A DNA stretch of 12,051 bases from Dehalococcoidia bacterium (lineage in GTDB: Bacteria > Chloroflexota > Dehalococcoidia > Dehalococcoidales > BS750m-G39): NCBI GenBank assembly GCA_030640325.1, contig DAOWJM010000156.1:1-12051 (forward strand), read 5' to 3'. Under the pieces are notes generated by a model. That model ran no database searches. It worked only from the letters and a program-made list of their open reading frames with translations, and was not told where the DNA came from. The position numbers and the translations under genes were made by a program. Of the stretch, positions 1-5,139 are shown in pieces; position 1 is the first letter of the stretch; each line of letters opens with the position of its first letter.

Positions 1-114
1 TCTCGCCACCAGACGCCGGGCGATCAGCCGGGCAAGGATGCGCAGTCCTTCGCCGGCGCTACTAGGCCTGCTACCTGCTATATAGCAACCTAAATTGACT
101 TTGCTTTGACCCAT
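1..114 (-). CDS. Possible 5' part of an unknown gene, cut by the left edge
   Basis: The minus strand is open from an ATG at 114 to the window edge (38 codons). The distal part reads GEGLRILARLIARRLVAR, an amphipathic Leu/Arg-rich stretch that looks coding, and the local GC content rises over positions 1-60. Short proteins with a similar 'ILARxIAR' start are common beside recombinases in mobile elements (family knowledge, from memory). The start is uncertain: in-frame ATGs also occur at 132 and 147, and no SD is visible before any of them. The frame overlaps a promoter-like sequence on the plus strand, which weakens the call. Function unknown. Confidence 0.35.
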   Translation of the reverse strand, partial: MGQSKVNLGCYIAGSRPSSAGEGLRILARLIARRLVAR

Positions 115-124
115 CTGGTACAAT
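95..124 (+). promoter_or_regulatory. Candidate sigma70 promoter for the HTH-recombinase pair
   Basis: A -35 TTGACT (95-100) and a -10 TACAAT (119-124) are separated by 18 nt, with an extended -10 TGG at 116-118. The predicted transcription start is near 131. A perfect 12-nt palindrome TGCTATATAGCA lies just upstream at 76-87 and could be an operator, though this is only suggested by position. The leader to the gene at 257 would be about 126 nt. Confidence 0.5.
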
Positions 125-130
125 GATAGC

Positions 131-190
131 ATGACGAGAGCAATCATAGAACCTAGAATGGGCATTTATAGACAGAAACAATGCACTTAA
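131..190 (+). other. Short open frame (19 codons) starting at a predicted transcription start
   Basis: The ATG at 131 coincides with the expected +1 of the promoter at 95-124. It opens a 19-codon frame, MTRAIIEPRMGIYRQKQCT, ending with TAA at 188-190, ahead of the HTH gene. There is no SD. It may be a leaderless short ORF or a chance frame, since a frame this short cannot be judged by length. It is listed because the same promoter-to-start geometry recurs elsewhere in the window. Confidence 0.2.
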
Positions 191-256
191 AAACATCAGA
201 TAAGTGTGCTAATAATTCTTTAAAATACCAGATTGAACTGCGACGGAGGACAAAAA

Positions 257-1081
257 ATGTTGCGCAGGATAAAAAAGCCGGCGGTAAGACCCGAGCTACG
301 ACGCGACTGGCTGCGCCGTCATGAAGAAGCGGGAGAATCACCGCCCGAAATCGCCAAAGCCGACGGATACGATGTGCGCACCGTCAGAAAGCAAATTGAT
401 ATCGAGCGCCAAGAGAAAGAAAGACGAGAAGCCAGGTCCATCGTACTGCGTCAGGCCCTAGAAAAGCATTATGCTGACCTTTGCACTTTTGCTCAGAAGC
501 TGGACTCGCATATCGCTGGAGAGGCCGGCTTACTGTCAGCGATAAAAGATGAACCTATGTGGTCTGCGCTGCGGGAACATACCACGCGCTCGACGCTTTG
601 GAAGAATCTGGACAAATGGGAAACTTTGCGTGAGGAGGTTCGCCAGGCAGATAGCGAGGTGAGGATGCAGTTTGAGTCGGTGGTCAGAAACAGAGCGCCA
701 CTGAAGTTTCCTGCACCACCTGGTGAGATGGGACTCAGTTCGGGCATTGTTGATCTGCTGTCTTCACACTTTAAGTTTACGGCACAGGGCGAAGCTGGTC
801 TCGACAAAAGAGCTGATTTCAAGTTGGTTGCCGCAGACCAAGAGACAACCTCAATTAATTATGGTTCCTTCACGATCGGCAGGGTACCCAAAGAGCGGAT
901 TGCTGAGGTAAAGAATCTGGTTGTTGACCTCATGAGGAAAGTTACCACTGGGGAGGAGCATGGCGAAATGAGCCGCCTTCTTGCCCAGTTGGAGCGGGTA
1001 AGACGCGAACTGCATGATGAGCTCCTGGTCATCATCTTGCGCAGGGTGGTTCCCGGGAGATGCAAATATTGCCCGATATAA
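257..1081 (+). CDS. Helix-turn-helix protein of unknown function, partner of the serine recombinase
   Basis: A 274-residue soluble protein. The ATG at 257 is chosen over the in-frame TTG at 233 because a good SD, GGAGGA (245-250), lies 6 nt upstream. The N-terminus is basic (LRRIKKPAVRPELRRDW), followed by a likely helix-turn-helix around residues 29-48 (PPEIAKADGYDVRTVRKQID). A charged, probably helical or coiled-coil stretch then runs to about residue 75. The middle is unrecognised. The C-terminus ends in a Cys-x-x-Cys (GRCKYCPI) that might bind metal but is only one pair. Only 32 nt separate it from the recombinase, so the two are probably co-transcribed. That context suggests a DNA-binding accessory role in recombination or regulation, such as a directionality factor or repressor. 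No family name is certain. Confidence 0.8.
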   Translation: MLRRIKKPAVRPELRRDWLRRHEEAGESPPEIAKADGYDVRTVRKQIDIERQEKERREARSIVLRQALEKHYADLCTFAQKLDSHIAGEAGLLSAIKDEPMWSALREHTTRSTLWKNLDKWETLREEVRQADSEVRMQFESVVRNRAPLKFPAPPGEMGLSSGIVDLLSSHFKFTAQGEAGLDKRADFKLVAADQETTSINYGSFTIGRVPKERIAEVKNLVVDLMRKVTTGEEHGEMSRLLAQLERVRRELHDELLVIILRRVVPGRCKYCPI

Positions 1082-1113
1082 CGGGAGATATTGTTAGATA
1101 AAGGAGGCAAGTC

Positions 1114-2667
1114 ATGAAAGTAGCACTTTATGCCAGGGTATCGTCTGACCGCCAGGATATTGATCTCTCCATCACCGCACAGCTTAAGGCGCTGAGGGAG
1201 TATACCTCGCGAAATGGCTATACGGTGGTCAAAGAGTATGTTGACGAAGCGGAGAGCGGTCGTTCCATAGACAGACCGGGCTTCCAAAGTATGATTGCCA
1301 CTGCGCGTCAGAAGCTCACGCCTTTCGAGGCTATTCTTGTATGGAAGCTATCCAGATTCGCCAGGAACCGGGAAGACTCTATCATCTACAAGTCCCTGCT
1401 CAGGAAACACGGGGTTCAGGTAATCTCAATAAATGAGCCGGTTGAGGATACCCCCTCAGGGAAGTTGCTGGAGGGTATCATCGAGGTCATTGATGAGTTC
1501 TATTCCGCCAATCTGTCCCAGGATGTGATAAGAGGTCTGAGAGAGAATGCCAGCAGAGGTTTCTATAATGGTGGTAGACCTCCCTATGGATATGTCCGGG
1601 TGAAGGTGAAGGATGGTGCTACCTCAAGGACCAAGCTTGAGCCGGACCCCAAGACAGCACCTATAACGCAACGTATCTTCAGGGAGTGCCTGGCAGGCAA
1701 GGGGCTCAAGGCTATTGCTCGGAGCCTTAATGCCGATGGCATATCCTCCAGGACAGGTAGGAAATGGGGGGCAACTTCAGTTGAGAAAATACTCCATAAT
1801 GAAGCCTATACGGGAACAATGGTATGGGGCAAACGGACAAAGAATCCGAGCCAGATTATCAATGGTACTGTTCCCTTGCGGACTGAGGGAGCCTGGCCTG
1901 CTCTTGTTGACGGGACTGCCTTCACACAAGTACGGGCAAGGCTGGCAGCCAGGGCACCTCAAGTCATCCATCCCAGGGAGGTAGACAGCCCATACTTACT
2001 GAGCGGCATTATGCGCTGTGGAGTGTGTGGTGCAGCCATGGTAGGTCAGGGAAGTGGCCACCGCTACCACTATTATATGTGTAGTAACGCCCGCAGAAAG
2101 GGCAGGGAGGTATGCCCGTCACCCATTCTGCCCAAGGATAAGGTCGAGGGGTTTATTATAGACCGCATTAAGAGCTATGTTCTTACTGAAGAGAATTTAG
2201 AGGAGTTGGTGAGGCTGACTAATGAGGAGTTATGCCAATCCTGTAGTGAGAATAGGGAAAGGCTGGAACTTATTCAGGCTCAAATCGAAGAAATGGATAA
2301 CAGGCTGAGCAAGCTCTACGATGCTATAGAGACAGGGGAGTTTAAGGGTGGAGAGCTTGCCCCCAGGATAAAGGCTCTCTCCCAGAAGAAGGAGGAGCTA
2401 TTGCAGGCAAAGGCCCACGCAGAGGAGATTTTACGCTATGCGAGTGTGGACATGGCTGACCCTAAAGTAGTACAGGACTATGCCGATGACCTGAGAAGCT
2501 TGCTGGCGAAATCCTCCATAACTGAGCAAAGAAGCTTCCTCAAGTCCTTTATAGAAAGGATTGAGGTGGATGAATCAAAAGCAAAAGTGTATTACACTAT
2601 CCCTATGCCTCCGTATAGTGTCTCCGAGGAAACCGTGGGAGTTTTACCTTTCGTACACCACGGTTGA
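1114..2667 (+). CDS. Large serine recombinase (site-specific integrase/resolvase family)
   Basis: A 517-residue site-specific DNA recombinase with the full large-serine-recombinase layout. The N-terminal resolvase domain begins YARVSSDRQ with nucleophile Ser10, and the catalytic arginine motif is WKLSRFARNR (77-86). The central 'Recombinase' domain includes GGRPPYGY and the segment around KAIARSLNADGI. A zinc ribbon uses Cys302, Cys305, Cys323 and Cys334. A coiled coil covers roughly residues 370-443. The start is fixed by SD AAGGAGG (1101-1107), 6 nt before the ATG. Length is within the usual 450-650 range and all key residues are present, so it should be active. Such enzymes integrate or excise phages and mobile elements and are usually encoded at one end of the element. 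No duplicated attachment core was found, so the element's limits are unknown. Confidence 0.96.
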   Translation: MKVALYARVSSDRQDIDLSITAQLKALREYTSRNGYTVVKEYVDEAESGRSIDRPGFQSMIATARQKLTPFEAILVWKLSRFARNREDSIIYKSLLRKHGVQVISINEPVEDTPSGKLLEGIIEVIDEFYSANLSQDVIRGLRENASRGFYNGGRPPYGYVRVKVKDGATSRTKLEPDPKTAPITQRIFRECLAGKGLKAIARSLNADGISSRTGRKWGATSVEKILHNEAYTGTMVWGKRTKNPSQIINGTVPLRTEGAWPALVDGTAFTQVRARLAARAPQVIHPREVDSPYLLSGIMRCGVCGAAMVGQGSGHRYHYYMCSNARRKGREVCPSPILPKDKVEGFIIDRIKSYVLTEENLEELVRLTNEELCQSCSENRERLELIQAQIEEMDNRLSKLYDAIETGEFKGGELAPRIKALSQKKEELLQAKAHAEEILRYASVDMADPKVVQDYADDLRSLLAKSSITEQRSFLKSFIERIEVDESKAKVYYTIPMPPYSVSEETVGVLPFVHHG

Positions 2668-2685
2668 AGGAGAGGGGGATTAAAT

Positions 2686-2715
2686 CGGGGTCCCCGAAAA
2701 TCTTGATTTTTGGGG
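2686..2715. terminator. Hairpin between converging recombinase and antitoxin genes
   Basis: CCCCGAAAAT (2692-2701) pairs with ATTTTTGGGG (2706-2715), with one G-T wobble and a CTTG loop, giving a 10-bp stem. The left arm also belongs to a competing palindrome, CGGGGTCCCCG (2686-2696). It lies 3' of both converging genes, as expected for a terminator, but no clear U-run follows on either strand, so efficiency is doubtful. The nearby TAAGGGGGTGAGG at about 2721-2733 matches a piece of the hairpin-repeat family described at 5074-5086. Confidence 0.4.
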
Positions 2716-2742
2716 TAAATTAAGGGGGTGAGGTAGAAAAAC

Positions 2743-3084
2743 CTATACCTTAGTCGCCATTTTTGGTGACACCGTTTCCCGAGGTAAAGTGTCAGGGTAT
2801 GGTGATAGTGTAGTAGTGTCCGTAGTGAGACTCAATCCAAGTATTGCCAATAGGCTGCCGATTCTCTCCAGTGTCGGATTTGCTTCCCCTCCCTCCAGTT
2901 TGGCTACATATGATTGGGAGACACCTAGTTTGGCTGCTAGTTGCTGTTGAGTTAAATTTAACTCTCTTCTTGCCTCAGCTAGTGTAATAGCAAAATTAGA
3001 TTTTGCGCGGGCTGCCCCAAATCTCTTTGCAAACTCTTGGTCACGAAGGTTTCGCTCTAAGTCATCCTTGAAAGTCCTGGTCAT
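2743..3084 (-). CDS. XRE-family antitoxin (HigA-like)
   Basis: A 113-residue DNA-binding antitoxin. The central Cro/C1 helix-turn-helix spans about residues 44-71 (LTQQQLAAKLGVSQSYVAKLEG, with the recognition helix in SQSYVAKLEGG). The N-terminal helical region (MTRTFKDDLERNLRD) and the position downstream of a HigB-type toxin are typical of HigA antitoxins. The antitoxin should bind and neutralise the toxin and repress the shared promoter. The ATG at 3084 overlaps the toxin stop codon (ATGA) and has its own SD, GAGGAGG, within the end of the toxin gene, so translation is probably coupled. The C-terminal 30 residues are Thr/Pro-rich and probably disordered. The family call is firm; the specific name higA is not asserted. 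Confidence 0.93.
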   Translation of the reverse strand: MTRTFKDDLERNLRDQEFAKRFGAARAKSNFAITLAEARRELNLTQQQLAAKLGVSQSYVAKLEGGEANPTLERIGSLLAILGLSLTTDTTTLSPYPDTLPRETVSPKMATKV

Positions 3085-3431
3085 GGAATTTGCCTCCTCG
3101 TTTGATATTCATGAAGTCTAGAGCGCGCTATATTGATTTCTCTTGTTTCTCGCTGTCTCTTTTTGATAAATCCATGTAGCAGGATAAAACTATTGCTTAT
3201 TACTTCGTAGTAAAGGACAATCCGGCAGCGGCCACCTATTAGCTCGTAGAAGTCCTTATCCCTATTTTGAATTCGTTTCATCATGTTCGTTCTTAGAAGT
3301 GTAAGCCCGTGTTCTTCAAGTTGATCGATCTTGTCCATTATTACAGCCCTAGCATTTCTGTCTAAACTATCTAACCATTCAGCAACGGGTTTGTTACCGC
3401 TAGGCTCTGTATAGTAGTCAATATAGTACAC
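3081..3431 (-). CDS. RelE-superfamily toxin, HigB/phage Gp49-like
   Basis: A 116-residue protein, first gene of a toxin-antitoxin operon. The pattern is that of Gp49/HigB toxins: an N-terminal PSGNKPVAEWLDSL segment (residues 10-23), the core strand pair YELIGGRCRIVLYY (62-75), LLHGFIKKRQ (84-93), and the terminal EINIARSRLHEY helix (98-109). Related toxins are ribosome-dependent mRNA endonucleases (family knowledge); activity here is inferred. The start is GTG at 3431. An in-frame TAA lies 9 nt upstream and the only codons between are TTT and ACC, so no earlier start exists. No SD is present, and a consensus promoter ends 6 nt before the GTG, so the mRNA is probably leaderless. Toxin-first order matches higBA. 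Confidence 0.92.
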   Translation of the reverse strand: MYYIDYYTEPSGNKPVAEWLDSLDRNARAVIMDKIDQLEEHGLTLLRTNMMKRIQNRDKDFYELIGGRCRIVLYYEVISNSFILLHGFIKKRQRETREINIARSRLHEYQTRRQIP

Positions 3432-3436
3432 GGTAA

Positions 3437-3465
3437 ATTATAACCCCACAGGTAATATTTGTCAA
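3437..3465 (-). promoter_or_regulatory. Perfect-consensus sigma70 promoter of the toxin-antitoxin operon
   Basis: On the minus strand, TTGACA (3465-3460) and TATAAT (3442-3437) are separated by exactly 17 nt, a full match to consensus. The predicted start of transcription is 3430-3431, at the GTG of the toxin. TTACC occurs twice on the minus strand (3455-3451 and 3436-3432), 19 nt apart. The copies lie in the spacer and just after the -10 and could be antitoxin operator half-sites (inference). Confidence 0.85.
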
Positions 3466-3530
3466 GACTAATTACGTATATCTTGATGAGCTTTTTATAT
3501 TCTACCACCGCCTGCTATCTTATACCATAC

Positions 3531-3637
3531 ATCCCCTTTATCAAGGGTAGGTCAAAGGGGCGTTAGCCCCTTCAAAAAACAACCTCCCCCTTCCCCTTAT
3601 CAAGGGGAAGGGGGATAAAGAGGGATAGGGTTACCAA
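3531..3637 (+). repeat. Two-hairpin intergenic repeat, copy A
   Basis: Hairpin 1 is AAGGGGC (3555-3561)/GCCCCTT (3566-3572) with loop GTTA. It is followed by an A-rich spacer, then hairpin 2, a perfect 13-bp stem CCCCCTTCCCCTT (3586-3598)/AAGGGGAAGGGGG (3602-3614) with loop ATC, then a tail ending GATAGGGTTACCAA. The 29-nt hairpin 2 is identical to that of copy B. It fills most of the 315-nt gap before the membrane-protein gene. It is probably a dispersed non-autonomous (MITE/REP-like) element (inference). Confidence 0.85.
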
Positions 3638-3690
3638 ATGTTTCTTCCCAAGATGGTAAGATAAGTTAGAAAAATATAGGATAATTCATC

Positions 3691-3721
3691 TTGACATCCC
3701 CCTTATGGGTTACGCTATTAT
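3691..3721 (+). promoter_or_regulatory. Candidate promoter for the small membrane protein
   Basis: A perfect -35 TTGACA (3691-3696) is followed by TATTAT (3716-3721). The 19-nt spacing is longer than the optimal 17, which lowers confidence. Predicted +1 is near 3728, giving a leader of about 37 nt with a strong SD. Confidence 0.45.
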
Positions 3722-3764
3722 TTTAAGAAATACTCGATAGTGTTGATTGAATTGTGGAGGTGAT

Positions 3765-4070
3765 ATGTTAGCAGTCGAGACAAAGGTCAAGGTGGCAATT
3801 GGCTTATCACTGGCCTTTGTGGTGCTTAACGTGCTCGACATATTGCTGACTTGGTACGCTTTGGAGCTGGGCGCAGTTGAGCTTGGTCTTTACATGGGTC
3901 AGGTGCTTAGGCTTGGCTTTTGGGGGTCAGTTTCATTTAAGCTCGGTATTTCCGCTGGTATTGCTGCTGTTTTGCTTGATAGAGGGCACCTGAGCTTGTT
4001 AATCTTTGTAGTAGGCGTCTTGTGTCTTGTTTGTATCTGGAATCTGCTCATGATAGCAGGTTTGTCGTGA
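3765..4070 (+). CDS. Small multi-pass membrane protein, DUF5658-like
   Basis: A 101-residue hydrophobic protein. The ATG at 3765 is preferred over the in-frame TTG at 3747 because GGAGGTGAT (3756-3764), a near-perfect anti-16S match, directly precedes it. Likely membrane helices are about residues 10-33, 50-71 and 76-98. The first contains NVLDILLTWYALELGAVE, resembling the Asn...Asp...Thr...Gly...Glu pattern of DUF5658 proteins. A lysine (K59) sits at the start of the second helix region, also seen in that family. The usual Asn-Pro after the conserved Glu is absent here. Function is unknown for the family. It has a candidate upstream promoter and a terminator directly downstream, so it is probably transcribed alone. 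Confidence 0.75.
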   Translation: MLAVETKVKVAIGLSLAFVVLNVLDILLTWYALELGAVELGLYMGQVLRLGFWGSVSFKLGISAGIAAVLLDRGHLSLLIFVVGVLCLVCIWNLLMIAGLS

Positions 4071-4076
4071 ACACGG

Positions 4077-4097
4077 AAGGTAGATAAACTACCTTTT
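4077..4097 (+). terminator. Short intrinsic terminator after the membrane-protein gene
   Basis: AAGGTAG (4077-4083) pairs with CTACCTT (4089-4095) around an ATAAA loop, and the final Ts continue to 4097. The 7-bp stem with a 4-T tract begins 6 nt after the stop codon at 4070. It overlaps the stop codon of the converging minus-strand gene. Confidence 0.55.
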
Positions 4098-4857
4098 ACC
4101 CGTTGCTGACTACGTAGTTCCTCAGCGTGCCTATCCCCTCTATCTTTATCTCTACCGTATTGCCGGGATACATCGGTCCAATGCCGCTGGGCGTTCCGGT
4201 AGCGATAATATCCCCCGGCAGCAGGGTCATTACATGGGAGATAAAGTTTATCAGCTCTGGCACGGAATAGATAAGGTCGCTGGTGTTAGCTTGCTGCTTG
4301 AGTTCCCCATTCAGGTATGTCTCTAAAACAACGTTTCCCGGGTCGAGTTCAGTCTCAATACAGGGTCCCACGGCGGCGAAGGTATCAAAACCCTTAGCTC
4401 GAGTCCACTGCTTATCGTGGTACTGCAGGTCGCGGGCGGTAATGTCGTTGAAGCAGGTATAGCCCAGGACATAGTCCAGTGCGTCCTTTTCTGATACCAG
4501 CCACACTGGTTTCTTAATGACTATCCCCAGCTCACCCTCGTAGTCAACTCTATGTGAGCTAGAGGGGTAGCTAATATTTTCCTCTGGTCCTATTACCGCA
4601 GTTGATGGTTTGAGGAAAATCAGGGGGGCATTGGGGAGGGGAGCATTGATTTCTTTGGCGTGGCTGTGGTAGTTAAGCCCCAGAGCCACTATTTTGGAGG
4701 GGGTGCATGGGGAGAGGAGTTTAACCTCGCTTAGCTGGTAGTAGTGGTCAGAGGGTTTGATGTAGCGAAAAGGCTTGTCCTCAATAGCCTGAATAGATTC
4801 GCCTTCTAAAATGCCATATTTGACCTTATTGTCAATGGCAAAGCGTATGATTTTCAT
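4096..4857 (-). CDS. Fumarylacetoacetate hydrolase (FAH)-family enzyme
   Basis: A 253-residue cytoplasmic enzyme. FAH-family members hydrolyse or decarboxylate acylpyruvates and related beta-diketo acids, or isomerise hydroxymuconate-type compounds; the substrate here cannot be read from sequence. Signature segments are GLNYHSHAKE (60-69), PLIFLKPSTAVIGP (78-91), YEGELGIVI (106-114), FNDITARDLQ (136-145), KGFDTFAAVGP (155-165) and IATGTPSGIG near the C-terminus. Probable Mg/Mn ligands are Glu107, Glu109 and Asp138. The length matches the short single-domain form with a small N-terminal lead domain. The ATG at 4857 has no good SD, but a promoter lies 13 nt upstream, leaving a leader of only about 6 nt. 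The gene stands alone, convergent with the membrane-protein gene and divergent from argJ. Confidence 0.93.
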   Translation of the reverse strand: MKIIRFAIDNKVKYGILEGESIQAIEDKPFRYIKPSDHYYQLSEVKLLSPCTPSKIVALGLNYHSHAKEINAPLPNAPLIFLKPSTAVIGPEENISYPSSSHRVDYEGELGIVIKKPVWLVSEKDALDYVLGYTCFNDITARDLQYHDKQWTRAKGFDTFAAVGPCIETELDPGNVVLETYLNGELKQQANTSDLIYSVPELINFISHVMTLLPGDIIATGTPSGIGPMYPGNTVEIKIEGIGTLRNYVVSNG

Positions 4858-4869
4858 AATCAGATATTG

Positions 4870-4898
4870 ATTTTACCTGTGCTAGCTCCAGATTGCAA
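4870..4898 (-). promoter_or_regulatory. Promoter of the FAH-family gene, giving a very short leader
   Basis: On the minus strand, TTGCAA (4898-4893) and TAAAAT (4875-4870) are separated by exactly 17 nt. The predicted +1 is near 4863, only about 6 nt before the ATG at 4857, leaving no room for an SD. Confidence 0.65.
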
Positions 4899-4910
4899 GG
4901 TAGGTGATGA

Positions 4911-5097
4911 AAGGGTTTAAGGGGCATAAGCCCCTTAAAGAAACAACTTCCCCCTCTCCTTACTCTGGAGCAATAATTAAGGGGAGTTTTAGAGGGGCGA
5001 AGCCCCTCTTTTTAATTAACCTCCCCCTTCCCCTTATCAAGGGGAAGGGGGATAGGGTTACCAACAAAAACCTAAGGGGGTGAGGTTGATAGATAAT
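4911..5097 (+). repeat. Two-hairpin intergenic repeat, copy B, with an inserted third hairpin
   Basis: Hairpin 1 is TTTAAGGGGC (4916-4925)/GCCCCTTAAA (4930-4939) with loop ATAA. An extra hairpin, AGAGGGGC (4991-4998)/GCCCCTCT (5002-5009) with loop GAA, is followed by TTTT and looks like an intrinsic terminator on the plus strand, yet no plus-strand gene ends nearby. Hairpin 2 (5023-5035/5039-5051) is identical to copy A over 29 nt. The tail TAAGGGGGTGAGGTTGATAG (5074-5093) continues to AATCTC and ends just before the argJ promoter. This repeat fills the divergent gap between the FAH gene and argJ. Confidence 0.85.
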
Positions 5098-5101
5098 CTC
5101 A

Positions 5102-5130
5102 TTGCCTAGCTATATCCAGTATGGTATAGT
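5102..5130 (+). promoter_or_regulatory. argJ promoter with extended -10
   Basis: TTGCCT (5102-5107) and TATAGT (5125-5130) are separated by exactly 17 nt, and TGG at 5122-5124 makes an extended -10. The predicted +1 is near 5137, 3 nt before the GTG start of argJ. Confidence 0.7.
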
Positions 5131-5139
5131 TTATTTATA

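Noticed and set aside
153..341. Minus-strand 62-codon frame near the left edge
   Set aside because: It overlaps the SD and start of the HTH gene, and its translation has no recognisable pattern.
2668..2715. tRNA remnant as an attachment site after the recombinase
   Set aside because: The GGGGATTAAATC-like string resembles a T-arm only loosely; no cloverleaf could be built.
3541..5060. Repeats as a CRISPR array
   Set aside because: Copies are far apart, differ in length, are palindromic and have genes between them; there are no regular spacers and no cas genes.
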